Source of the DNA: Coriobacteriales bacterium
GTDB lineage: Bacteria > Actinomycetota > Coriobacteriia > Coriobacteriales > JAEZZM01
DNA length: 46,583 nucleotides
Assembly (NCBI GenBank): GCA_029983705.1
Contig: JASBYZ010000001.1
Location: 1 to 46,583, forward strand
Direction: 5' to 3'
Below are positions 15,466 through 23,147 of the stretch, piece by piece. Numbering within the stretch: position 1 is the stretch's first letter; every line of letters begins with the position of its first letter. The notes under the pieces are model-generated. The model was not told where the DNA came from, did no database searches, and was given only the letters and a program-made list of their open reading frames with translations. The translations under genes were made by a program, and so were the position numbers.

Positions 15466-16657
15466 TTCTTCTTACTTTTCCATCTTGAAATAAACAAATA
15501 ACTTCATTTATTTTGTGTTGCTTCATTCTTTTTTCTACTTCATTTATAACTTCAGTGTCTTTAAAATCACGATAATAAAAATTTAAAATTACATTTGTTT
15601 GTTCAAGACCTCTTTTTTTAAATTGATTATTTGCAGCTCGTAAATTATTTTCAATAAATGCAAGCTTACGCTCTGGTTTAGGATTATTTAAAGGCGATTG
15701 CGGACTTTTTACTTCCCAATAATTATCATTGATTTTTAAATCTAAATCTTTAAAACCATTTGTTTTTATTGAAAACCCATTAGACATCAATGTGTCATGC
15801 ACAAACAAATCTCGCCATTCGTTACCTTTATTAATAATATTTTTAGGCTCATAGTTATTATCAATTAAGAGTTTTCCATAGCGGCTTCTAGGGTTATCTG
15901 CATAATCTATTTTAGGCATTTTCCCAGTATATAACCACTCCCAATCGCGAGTTTCAATCTCTTTAAACACTTGCTTGCGATTGAGCTTATTAACAGTTTT
16001 AACTCCAACTGTATTTTGGCATTGTCTAAATCTTTTTGCCATTCCATCTGGATCATAACCACTAATTTTTGTCTTACCATCTTTACCAGGGACAACGATA
16101 CAATCACAATGTGGGTGCAATCCGTGCATCTCAGCAGTTGCTTTAGTCAAATACGAAAATCCACGAGATGAAAGCATAAAACAAAATGCACAGGTTTCAC
16201 GACCTGATGGCACACGTGCATATCTAACATGGTTTTTCTTACAATTTCTGATTATGTTTTCATAAGCGCTGCGTGTAACGTAATATGTGATTAAATCGGC
16301 ATTTGATTTTTCGTAGCCTTGCCAGTCATCTTCTATCTTTTCAGCATAGTATCGAACTTTTTTCTGCATCAACTCATCATCTATAACATTATCGAATATT
16401 TCAGATGAGGCTTTAATACCTTCAGCTTCGCAAATTTCATCAAATAAAGTAGACGCAACAACTTGGGCTTCATCACCATACATACCAAGCGCATCTCTTA
16501 TTATTTCAATTGTTGCATTACGGGCATCTGCCACATTTGATAAATCTTTTGCTTCAGACCTAAGACGTGCAAGCACATATGCTTTCGCATTTAAACTTCT
16601 TTTATCAAGCTCTTTGCGATAGCGATTAAGCTCTCTATTCGTTATTCTCATCAGCAT
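15449..16657 (-). CDS. MuF minor head protein fused to a CdiA_C-like nuclease toxin
   Basis: A 402-residue protein of two parts. Residues 1 to about 215 are a MuF head protein with its metal-site-like C156-x2-C159 and H181-x-H-C-x-C186. Residues about 280-402 resemble the CdiA_C nuclease toxin domain: H-D-T-L-M-S-N-G-F at 288-296, a D-L-D-L strand, then W-E-V-K-S-P (E315, K317), a PD-(D/E)XK-type active site, and an N-L-R-A-A-N-N-Q-F-K helix at 338-347. Toxin-tailed MuF proteins are a known class thought to be carried in the virion. The toxin part is clearly more AT-rich than the MuF part, which suggests module exchange. No immunity gene is seen next to it. The start may be ATG 16657 or 16651. 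Confidence 0.82.
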   Translation of the reverse strand: MLMRITNRELNRYRKELDKRSLNAKAYVLARLRSEAKDLSNVADARNATIEIIRDALGMYGDEAQVVASTLFDEICEAEGIKASSEIFDNVIDDELMQKKVRYYAEKIEDDWQGYEKSNADLITYYVTRSAYENIIRNCKKNHVRYARVPSGRETCAFCFMLSSRGFSYLTKATAEMHGLHPHCDCIVVPGKDGKTKISGYDPDGMAKRFRQCQNTVGVKTVNKLNRKQVFKEIETRDWEWLYTGKMPKIDYADNPRSRYGKLLIDNNYEPKNIINKGNEWRDLFVHDTLMSNGFSIKTNGFKDLDLKINDNYWEVKSPQSPLNNPKPERKLAFIENNLRAANNQFKKRGLEQTNVILNFYYRDFKDTEVINEVEKRMKQHKINEVICLFQDGKVRRIKNTR

Positions 16658-18080
16658 CAGCTACTTCAGCATTAGCCTGATTTTTATCTAAAAATGCATT
16701 TGCTCCAGCTCTCACTTGAGCTTTTCGTCTATCACTTCTAAGCTGCATAATTTGCTCGTCTGTATAGCCAAGCTCACGAAGTGCTATGTCACTCTCAGCA
16801 AGCCATGGCATTGCAGAGATTTGTTTAATCATCGCATCAGATTGGCTTACGATTGAAGGCATGGCTGGGTTAGCAAAGTTGACGGCTATTGCGCCTGTGG
16901 AGCCTAGAGCGTCCATATAAGACATGTTATTCTCACTCGCTAATGCCATTACAGCTATAGTTTCTAACGAGCGCTTACATGCATTTGTAAAACTTTTAAT
17001 GTCAACAACCGCATCTTCTTTAGATGCATCAATTGCCTCAGCACTTGAAGGATTATCTGTCACAACACCAAGGCTTTGAAGTGGAACACCAGTTGAGCCT
17101 GAGAATTGAGCTGCAAGCGCACGCAAGTACTCCGTGTGTGGCTGCATGGTTATTTGTGGCAATTGCCCGAAGTTTGGAATCTTTCCACTCTTGCCTTCTG
17201 TGACCATGAATATGGAGCCAATGAACGCTTCAAATGGTGAACCGGCTATCTTTTCAGCCACAGACTTATCAGCACCAAGCAAGTACTTCTGAGGAGCTGC
17301 ACTAAAAGCTGCCGCTGCTGCCATATTCATCATTTCACGCTGAGCATCGTCCACTAGCGACATGACCGTACGAGTGATGCGGCTTCTACCAAATGGGCGC
17401 TCAAGCGTTGCATGATAAGCGATAGGCTCCATTGGCACACGTCCCATAGAATGAGGCACATACTCAGCTTGCCATGACCTACCAGCCTCTCTAGAAAGTA
17501 TAATTACATACTCATCAGTAAACACGTAAATAAGCTTTGGCTCTCGCCTTTGTGAGCCGTTAAACTTAGCGGTTTCAACGACCACCATACCGGCGCTGAT
17601 GCGTTTCTTCGCCTCATCCCATATTGCAGTTGCTGCAGTGGCTGGGTAGCCAGATATAACGGTTGTTGGCTCCCCACGTTCAACATCTCCTGCGGTCACA
17701 GTTAAGAATGCGCATGAATGACGAAGCGCGGAAGAAATAACCTTGTGAATTAAATTTTTAACATCGTTTTGGCGCACAATTTTTCGTAATATCTCTTCCT
17801 GACTCTCATCTTCTGATGTAATGCCTTCAAATTGTGTTCTATCTGCCCAGTAGTCAACACATTTAGCTGCCCAGTCAACTCTTGGATTAAGCTTTCTTGC
17901 CATTTGAGGTGAAACGGACACACCAAGGTCTTTAACAGGTACATGCGAATTATAGTATTGGTCTCTAAGCACATTTCTAGTATGCTTAGATTGCCACTCA
18001 TCAACTAAACTTCTAACAAGCTCAGCGTCATCTTCAAATAGTCCATCAGCGGACGCTATGGCTTTAGATATTTGCATCAT
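16635..18080 (-). CDS. portal protein (SPP1 Gp6-like family)
   Basis: A 481-residue portal protein, the ring at the capsid vertex through which DNA enters. Family traits are an N-terminal helical part with N-x-R-V-D-W-A-A-K-C-V-D near residues 66-77, a strand-rich wing, and a long C-terminal helical part with S-S-A-E-A-I-D-A-S-K-E-D. It lies between TerL and MuF as in SPP1-type phages and overlaps both neighbours by a few bases. Confidence 0.92.
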   Translation of the reverse strand: MMQISKAIASADGLFEDDAELVRSLVDEWQSKHTRNVLRDQYYNSHVPVKDLGVSVSPQMARKLNPRVDWAAKCVDYWADRTQFEGITSEDESQEEILRKIVRQNDVKNLIHKVISSALRHSCAFLTVTAGDVERGEPTTVISGYPATAATAIWDEAKKRISAGMVVVETAKFNGSQRREPKLIYVFTDEYVIILSREAGRSWQAEYVPHSMGRVPMEPIAYHATLERPFGRSRITRTVMSLVDDAQREMMNMAAAAAFSAAPQKYLLGADKSVAEKIAGSPFEAFIGSIFMVTEGKSGKIPNFGQLPQITMQPHTEYLRALAAQFSGSTGVPLQSLGVVTDNPSSAEAIDASKEDAVVDIKSFTNACKRSLETIAVMALASENNMSYMDALGSTGAIAVNFANPAMPSIVSQSDAMIKQISAMPWLAESDIALRELGYTDEQIMQLRSDRRKAQVRAGANAFLDKNQANAEVADADENNE

Positions 18081-19516
18081 TAAAAGTAGACCTCCATCTC
18101 GCCCACATCATTTTCAATAGATTTTTTAGCTGCCCACGCTGCCAAAGCACATGCTTCTATTGCCGTTGGCTCTTCTCCTCCAAAGCCCCAACCACCGGAC
18201 GAACCAATCGAACGCCTTGTGGCTTTAAGAACACTAGAAGATAGTGCATCATCTTTTAGATTTTCATCAGTTAATTCTTTTGGCTTAAACCAAGATATTG
18301 TCTGTTCACGAATCCCATTTAGAAATGCAGCATCTGCAGCAATAACATCTGATGTTGTTACTAACTCAACTGAGCCATTTGGTACATGATTGTCAACACG
18401 ATCTATTAATGCTTGAGCTCCTGCACGACCGTCAATTACGAATGGTGTCTCCTCAGCGTTTCTCACAACGAGTTCTGCAACCTCTCGAATACCTCTTACG
18501 GTTTGCTGTTGATGTACAAGCTCAACATGCGTGATACCGCCATCCACAACAGCAACTGCAATAGATGCAAGCGTGCCATCTGGTGAAAACTTAACAGCGG
18601 ATGCATCAGCTTTGCCATGCGGTGCTTCATCTGTAGCGCATGCCATCCAATCATCTTGGTTAATTAGGTAATCTGCCATTGTATGTACTGGAGACCACCA
18701 ACCTAAGCGTTCACGAGCAAAATCATCTTGTGCCATAGAAAGCTCAAGCTGTATTGCAGATTCATCTATAAGCCTGCCAAGAGATGGATTCGTTTCATAC
18801 CACCTTGCACGATCTGTGATGTCACCAATTTCATCAGCAGACCACTCAAACCAAGCGAATGCAGGCGGGACTTCGTTATGTGCTTCTGCATGCATGTTCT
18901 TAAACACAGTGCCCAACGATTCAGCATTGGGAGGCGTTCCCATATAAATGACTTGAGCGTTCTTCTTTTTATTTGCAGCCAAAGTTGGCAGTGATGCAGC
19001 TTGTTGAGCAGCTGTTAAATCTTGTGCCTCGTCATAGATTATCTTGTCAAAAGAGCGACCACGAGCAAGAGAGTTTGTGCGAGTTGAAAATTTAATATAA
19101 CCGCCATTGTTTAAATAAACTGCCTGTTGACCATTAGCTCTTCTAACCGCTTGTAAAATAGCATGAAGCTCTTCATTATCTTCATCTTCAAATGGCTCAG
19201 ATAGCGCCTTAAACATTTCATCAGACGTATCACCGTGCTGGCATGTGTAAAGTATCTTTGCTCCTTCGGCAATTAGGCAGTAAAAACAAAGTGCTCTAAC
19301 AATCCAGGACTTACCATTTTGACGTGGAACTGAAAGCGCTGCAGAACGATTAATAAATTTGTCATCTTTATCTCTTGCTAGCAGATTGTCTAAAACATAC
19401 TTTTGCCATGGCATAGGCTCACCAAAGAAAGCACTTGCGAGCTTTGATGCCATATCGGCATCTGTCTTTGAATATGCAGGCGCTATTTCAAATGTTGGAA
19501 TTTGCCTTGCCTGCAT
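18080..19516 (-). CDS. terL: terminase large subunit
   Basis: A 478-residue packaging motor. The ATPase has Walker A at residues 63-70 (V-P-R-Q-N-G-K-S) and Walker B with catalytic glutamate at 158-165 (D-K-I-I-Y-D-E-A). The C-terminal RNase H-like nuclease has acidic residues in the D-A-S-A-V-K-F-S and V-I-D-G-R-A-G-A regions. It pumps DNA into the capsid and cuts it. The gene overlaps the portal gene by one base and follows the small subunit by 12 bases. Confidence 0.95.
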   Translation of the reverse strand: MQARQIPTFEIAPAYSKTDADMASKLASAFFGEPMPWQKYVLDNLLARDKDDKFINRSAALSVPRQNGKSWIVRALCFYCLIAEGAKILYTCQHGDTSDEMFKALSEPFEDEDNEELHAILQAVRRANGQQAVYLNNGGYIKFSTRTNSLARGRSFDKIIYDEAQDLTAAQQAASLPTLAANKKKNAQVIYMGTPPNAESLGTVFKNMHAEAHNEVPPAFAWFEWSADEIGDITDRARWYETNPSLGRLIDESAIQLELSMAQDDFARERLGWWSPVHTMADYLINQDDWMACATDEAPHGKADASAVKFSPDGTLASIAVAVVDGGITHVELVHQQQTVRGIREVAELVVRNAEETPFVIDGRAGAQALIDRVDNHVPNGSVELVTTSDVIAADAAFLNGIREQTISWFKPKELTDENLKDDALSSSVLKATRRSIGSSGGWGFGGEEPTAIEACALAAWAAKKSIENDVGEMEVYF

Positions 19517-19528
19517 GTCTTAACCTCC

Positions 19529-19912
19529 TTAAGAGTTTGAAGCCTTCTTCTCTCTGTCAGAAACAACCAGAGATAGAATGGATGCCTTTTTAGTGTCCGA
19601 TTTTTGTTTGACCTCATCATTAATTCCAAGTTGTTTATTTAAGGCTCTAATTTCTGCGGATGCCTGTTTCATCGTTGCTATTTGCGGCATCGCTTTTTCA
19701 TCACCAAGCTTGTTGGTGTATGCGACCATCACGCCATTTTCTGTAGCAATATCACTCATACATTGGTCAGCGATTTGATGCCAACTAATAAGCATTAAGA
19801 GCGCTGGGATATCAGATTCTCTAAAGGAACGACCTGCTGTTATTTCATCCCACTTTTGTGATTTAAAAGCATCCTGAGAGACGCTCAGAGGCTTTTTAAG
19901 CCCTTTTCTCAT
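19529..19912 (-). CDS. terS: terminase small subunit
   Basis: A 127-residue protein directly before terL. It is helical, with a basic N-terminus (M-R-K-G-L-K-K) and a central region matching phage terminase small subunits of the P27/actinophage type. It would recognise the packaging site and hand DNA to TerL. ATG at 19912 has AGGAGG five bases upstream; the longer frame upstream crosses a G-rich non-coding stretch and is rejected. Confidence 0.8.
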   Translation of the reverse strand: MRKGLKKPLSVSQDAFKSQKWDEITAGRSFRESDIPALLMLISWHQIADQCMSDIATENGVMVAYTNKLGDEKAMPQIATMKQASAEIRALNKQLGINDEVKQKSDTKKASILSLVVSDREKKASNS

Positions 19913-19998
19913 AAGCACCTCCTGAAAATAAAAATGCTGGAGGGGGTTGGCTCTATGCCGCCGGGTTAGCCTCTGGCGGGGTGGGAGGGGATGCCCCC
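19913..19998. other. GC-rich, hairpin-rich gap, possible packaging site
   Basis: This 86-base gap between the HNH nuclease and TerS genes is far more G/C-rich than its surroundings and contains inverted repeats (CCGCC 19958-19962 with GGCGG 19975-19979; AGGGG with CCCCT near 19986-19999). HNH plus terminase is the gene set of cos-packaging phages, and cos sites lie near terS, so this gap is a candidate. No cos consensus can be shown. Confidence 0.3.
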
Positions 19999-20346
19999 CT
20001 ACTTGAGCCAAGTTCTCGAAGTCGAAATATTTTTTTCTGTGTAAAGTTTTCTTTTACGGGCGATAGCAAACACTTCTTCAACGCTCCTATTTGAGCGCCA
20101 CTGATTGCAGCGTCTGTGTGCTGCTGCAAGGTTTGAATACTCAAACGGTGAACCTCCACGACTAACCGGTATCAGTTCATCTACTTCAAACGCTCCTGGA
20201 TTGTTATGTGACAATGAGTAATCAATCTCTGCTGGTCTCCCGAACGCCTCGCATATCCAACACGGTCTGCCTTCTGCTTTAAGCCGGGCACGAACCTTAC
20301 GCCTTGCATTCCCATTAGTAACTCTCGGGTTATATTTCTTAGCCAC
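19999..20346 (-). CDS. HNH endonuclease next to terminase
   Basis: A 115-residue HNH protein with a C29-x2-C32 pair, the F-E-V-D-E-L-I-P-V-S-R-G-G strand, N72 and the A-H-R-R-C-N finger (H77, C80). The first histidine of the classical motif is replaced by glutamate (D-E-L), a variant common in actinophage relatives. In cos phages such HNH proteins are needed with TerL for specific DNA cutting. It begins the morphogenesis operon. Confidence 0.88.
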   Translation of the reverse strand: MAKKYNPRVTNGNARRKVRARLKAEGRPCWICEAFGRPAEIDYSLSHNNPGAFEVDELIPVSRGGSPFEYSNLAAAHRRCNQWRSNRSVEEVFAIARKRKLYTEKNISTSRTWLK

Positions 20347-20360
20347 TTAACTTGCTCCAT

Positions 20361-20397
20361 AAATAACAAAAGCGGCTAGAGAATGATCCCTAACCGC
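20361..20397 (-). terminator. terminator between the late regulator and the HNH gene
   Basis: On the minus strand GCGGTTAGGGA and TCTCTAGCCGC form 11 pairs (two G-T) with a four-base loop, followed by TTTTGTTATTT. It would end the regulator transcript before the structural genes, so a separate activated late promoter or antitermination must act downstream. Confidence 0.85.
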
Positions 20398-20476
20398 GCT
20401 GGCTACCAGATATAGTATCTCATATCATGTTGTGCCATTAATGCTCAATTATGCTCAAGTTTAGTCATTGTCTTCA

Positions 20477-20929
20477 TTAATTACTACTGTATTTTTGCAA
20501 CACCCTGGGCAGCCAATCATTCATGTCATAAAAACATTTATCTAATAAATGTCTAACACCAGATTTTGAATAACCCATCTGTTCCGCAACATTATCTAAA
20601 CTTAAGTTGTGTACATATCTAAGACTTACTGCTTGCCTTTGCCATGGATTGCGAATATGTCTGATTACATATTCCATTTTGCGTTGCTGGTCAATGTATG
20701 CGTGCTGCAAATCTCTAAGCTCTTCCATATAGTCAAGCAATGCCACTAGATCATCAACTAATCTGTTTGCGCTAGAACCGGTCGATACTTTTTCATCGTA
20801 TGAAACTCCTTGAACTTCAAGAAGTCTTTTAACCTTCTCGATTTGTTTCTCAAGGCGCTCAATATCAAAATCAAATCCTTGGCAGTATTCAAAGAAGTCT
20901 TTTGGATTAACAACATGATTTTCAGGCAT
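20477..20929 (-). CDS. sigma region 4-like late transcription regulator (RinA/ArpU type)
   Basis: A 150-residue protein with an N-terminal coiled coil (about 22-90) and a C-terminal helix-turn-helix resembling sigma-70 region 4 (about 98-132, R-Q-A-V-S-L-R-Y through Y-S-K-S-G-V-R-H). Proteins of this layout just upstream of the terminase genes activate late phage transcription. It is a monocistronic unit between two terminators, with a palindromic operator-like site at 21014-21027 upstream. Role inferred from layout and position. Confidence 0.78.
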   Translation of the reverse strand: MPENHVVNPKDFFEYCQGFDFDIERLEKQIEKVKRLLEVQGVSYDEKVSTGSSANRLVDDLVALLDYMEELRDLQHAYIDQQRKMEYVIRHIRNPWQRQAVSLRYVHNLSLDNVAEQMGYSKSGVRHLLDKCFYDMNDWLPRVLQKYSSN

Positions 20930-20994
20930 AAACGCTCCAGTGTTATGTTTTAGCTGTTAATAATATGATAGCACTACATGTTGTATAATATTAA

Positions 20995-21027
20995 GATTAT
21001 TAAATAATTAACCACAACATATTGTGT
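20995..21027 (-). promoter_or_regulatory. operator and promoter of the late regulator
   Basis: CACAACATATTGTG (21014-21027) is a near-perfect palindrome. On the minus strand its TTGTGG edge is a plausible -35, followed after 17-18 bases by TTAATA/TAATAT as -10. The motif matches, apart from one base, the perfect palindrome at 27183-27198 upstream of the early operon, so one regulator may control both. Confidence 0.5.
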
Positions 21028-21033
21028 ATAAAA

Positions 21034-21063
21034 TAAAAAAAGCCCCCACATTCCTGTGAGGGC
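21034..21063 (-). terminator. terminator of the early operon
   Basis: On the minus strand GCCCTCACA pairs with TGTGGGGGC (one G-T) around GGAA, followed by TTTTTTTATTTTAT. It lies right after the last small gene of the early operon. Confidence 0.88.
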
Positions 21064-21070
21064 AAATCAA

Positions 21071-21208
21071 TTAACAAAATACTTTCTTGTAAAGTTCGTA
21101 ATCGTTTAGCAATCCGTCTTTATCAATGAATGACAAGTCATCATTAGTAGCTAATGCTTTTTCGATTATTTGCTCAAGCATTTTAATTTGGATTTCAGTT
21201 TCAGTCAT
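21071..21208 (-). CDS. small phage protein of 45 residues
   Basis: A short acidic, helical protein starting M-T-E-T-E-I-Q-I-K-M-L and ending K-K-V-F-C. The start ATG follows the stop of the upstream Tad2-like gene without a gap, and GAGGT lies seven bases upstream, so it looks translated. It is the last gene before the early terminator. No family is recognised. Confidence 0.6.
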   Translation of the reverse strand: MTETEIQIKMLEQIIEKALATNDDLSFIDKDGLLNDYELYKKVFC

Positions 21209-21589
21209 CTAATCTACCTCGTACCATTTATCAGAATTAATTTCTTTATTAATAAAATCAAAGCGACAATTAAGTTCATCAAGAATAATCGTATGATTAT
21301 CTTCATCAAGCTTATAAATAAATCCACATGAGTTTGCGTCTGTATTTGTAACTTTCTTGCCTTCTTTAATGCGTCTCATCGCTTCAAAGAAGTCAAAGTA
21401 TTCTGTGTAAATCTCCCATTCATCTTTAAAGAAATTATCAATGGGAATACCAACCATATTATTGTTGTATTCATCTTTTATCTCGCCTTTTTGTTTGTCG
21501 AGACGGAGGCAACAATTAGAATCTAGCCAGTCCACTCTTCGTATTTTCTTGCCATTTTCTAAAGCTTGCATTGCTTGTATAATGTTCAT
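21209..21589 (-). CDS. two-domain Tad2/DUF2829-like protein, copy 1
   Basis: A 126-residue protein. The N-terminal half has M-N-I-I-Q-A-M-Q-A-L-E-N-G-K-K-I-R-R, a W, a C-L-R-L-D strand and F-F-K-D-E-W-E-I-Y, the pattern of DUF2829, the family of the phage anti-Thoeris protein Tad2, which traps the immune signalling nucleotide. The C-terminal half repeats the plan (F-F-E-A-M-R-R-I-K-E-G-K-K-V-T to W-Y-E-V-D). It is a neighbour and paralogue of the 21590-21985 gene, with no spacing between them. Anti-defence activity is inferred, and ligand residues cannot be confirmed. Confidence 0.65.
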   Translation of the reverse strand: MNIIQAMQALENGKKIRRVDWLDSNCCLRLDKQKGEIKDEYNNNMVGIPIDNFFKDEWEIYTEYFDFFEAMRRIKEGKKVTNTDANSCGFIYKLDEDNHTIILDELNCRFDFINKEINSDKWYEVD

Positions 21590-21985
21590 TTAGTCAACCT
21601 CGTACCATTCTTTAGAGTTAGTCTCAAAATCACAAAAGACAGCTTGACTATTATTTAAATTTGAAGCTTTAATCATCCTTAAGGGTTTATTTAAATCTTC
21701 GTCATAGTAGTAATAAAAATTGCTATTATGCTTACATGTAACCCGCTTACCTTCTTTAATACGCTTTATCGCTTCAAAGAAGTCAAAGTATTCTTTTGGT
21801 TTTTCGTAAATTGCCCAGTCGTCTGCAAGTAAATCAGTTACAGAAAACGCATAAACTGTATTAGTTGCTACATCTGCCAAAATTTTAAAATCTTCACTGG
21901 CTTTAAGTTTTTGTTTGCAAGACCAGCATGTTCTATAGATTTCTTTATCTTCATTCATTTCTTTAATTGCATCTATGATGTTCAT
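21590..21985 (-). CDS. two-domain Tad2/DUF2829-like protein, copy 2
   Basis: A 131-residue paralogue of the gene at 21209-21589. The N-terminal half (M-N-I-I-D-A-I-K-E-M) ends in V-T-D-L-L-A-D-D-W-A-I-Y, very close to the usual DUF2829 ending. The C-terminal half begins E-Y-F-D-F-F-E-A-I-K-R-I-K-E-G-K-R-V-T and ends K-E-W-Y-E-V-D, nearly the same as copy 1. The middle parts of the two copies differ strongly, as expected if they bind different ligands. Stop and next start are adjacent, so the pair is co-translated. Confidence 0.68.
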   Translation of the reverse strand: MNIIDAIKEMNEDKEIYRTCWSCKQKLKASEDFKILADVATNTVYAFSVTDLLADDWAIYEKPKEYFDFFEAIKRIKEGKRVTCKHNSNFYYYYDEDLNKPLRMIKASNLNNSQAVFCDFETNSKEWYEVD

Positions 21986-21988
21986 AAT

Positions 21989-22114
21989 CTACTTCTTTCT
22001 AATATCGTTTGCGGTAACAATAAATATCGCTAGTAACATCAACACGAATACCACTAAAATAATTGCTGCAAATACTCCAAGAGCTGTAAGAAAACCAGCT
22101 GCAACGTATGTCAT
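21989..22114 (-). CDS. 41-residue single-span membrane protein
   Basis: The frame encodes M-T-Y-V-A-A-G-F then a hydrophobic run to about residue 33 and a charged tail ending N-D-I-R-K-K. AAGGAG lies eight bases upstream, so it is probably translated. It sits between the Tad2-like pair and another small gene. Tiny phage membrane proteins often alter host envelope or exclude other phages, but nothing here shows which. Confidence 0.6.
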   Translation of the reverse strand: MTYVAAGFLTALGVFAAIILVVFVLMLLAIFIVTANDIRKK

Positions 22115-22116
22115 TT

Positions 22117-22281
22117 TTAATTCTCCTTAATAGTTATGATTTCGAATTTTGTAATGAAGTTTGCGTTAACAATTTTTAATCTGGCATTTAGAATTTGCTC
22201 AGCTTCAAAAATGTCTTCAGCATCACAATTCCAAAGAAAGTAGTCGTTACCGGATAGCACAAGCGCTTCAAATTTACTCAT
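22117..22281 (-). CDS. small phage protein of 54 residues
   Basis: The frame begins M-S-K-F-E-A-L-V-L-S-G and ends K-F-E-I-I-T-I-K-E-N. Its ATG overlaps the TGA of the DnaC-like gene (ATGA), a sign of translational coupling. It is acidic with a predicted helix at D-A-E-D-I-F-E-A-E-Q. No family is recognised. Confidence 0.6.
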   Translation of the reverse strand: MSKFEALVLSGNDYFLWNCDAEDIFEAEQILNARLKIVNANFITKFEIITIKEN

Positions 22282-23147
22282 GAGGCGTCCTGTTTCTTGT
22301 TTTTGAGATGAACACCAAAAGAAGTATCTTTTAACCGTCTGATAAGTGCTTCTGCTGTCTCTTTCTGACCGTTAAAACTGAATAGATTAATTAAGCTGGA
22401 ATCGCTAAATTGCGTTGTAACAATCATTTTCTTGTTGTTGGAGTAACGTTTATCAATGATATAGAAAAGCGTTTCTGATGCCCACTCTGTCGCTTTTCCT
22501 TTTCCTAGATCATCAATCACTAGAAAGTCAGGCAACAAGTATGGTGCAAAGATTTCAGGTTCTATTCTACCATCTCTAAACCCGGATTTAACATCACTTA
22601 AGATTTGAGCTGCAGTAGTGAATTTAACCGTCTTACCCCAAAGTATAAGCATTTTTGTTAATGCACATGCAGAATAAGTTTTTCCTACTCCGGTATCTCC
22701 AAAGATGTAAAGTCCATCAGATTCTTTATCATCTTTAACTAAATTGAAATACTTCTGTATTTGACTATCACACTTGTTTATCTCTGCTAAATAATAATGC
22801 TTTGGAATACCTGAATTATTTATTTCTTCAAGCTTTTCTCTTCTTCGTTCTGTCTCTTTATCTTCTGCCTCTTTAGCATCTAGATCACTTGCAAGTCCTT
22901 TGTTGCATTTGCACTCTGAAAAGAATGGCGAAGTAAAAATTTGTTCTTTAGAAACTAAATACCATCCAATATCTTGACCACACTCTTTGCAGACCTTACG
23001 GCTTTTCTTCGGAAACCATTCATACGGCAAGTCTTTAATTTCATTAAACTTTTTGTAACCATAAGCTCTCATGCTTTCATCGCTGTAAACATGTCTATCT
23101 ACTTTGTTGTAAAAACTTTGGAGTAGTGGTTGATATTTTTTACTCAT
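22278..23147 (-). CDS. DnaC/IstB-like helicase loader
   Basis: A 289-residue AAA+ protein. The N-terminal part has a zinc ribbon (C53-x2-C56 and C79-x-C81). The ATPase has Walker A at 150-157 (G-D-T-G-V-G-K-T) and Walker B at 208-213 (F-L-V-I-D-D), with a C-terminal arginine-containing A-L-I-R-R-L-K motif. It should load the host replicative helicase at the phage origin, working with the initiator encoded just upstream, whose stop overlaps this start by four bases. Confidence 0.9.
   Translation of the reverse strand: MSKKYQPLLQSFYNKVDRHVYSDESMRAYGYKKFNEIKDLPYEWFPKKSRKVCKECGQDIGWYLVSKEQIFTSPFFSECKCNKGLASDLDAKEAEDKETERRREKLEEINNSGIPKHYYLAEINKCDSQIQKYFNLVKDDKESDGLYIFGDTGVGKTYSACALTKMLILWGKTVKFTTAAQILSDVKSGFRDGRIEPEIFAPYLLPDFLVIDDLGKGKATEWASETLFYIIDKRYSNNKKMIVTTQFSDSSLINLFSFNGQKETAEALIRRLKDTSFGVHLKNKKQDAS

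Noticed and set aside
14664-15488. A 274-codon plus-strand frame across the capsid and scaffold genes
   Set aside because: It is rich in serine, cysteine and phenylalanine as expected for the complement of charged coiled-coil coding, and it crosses gene boundaries and terminators.
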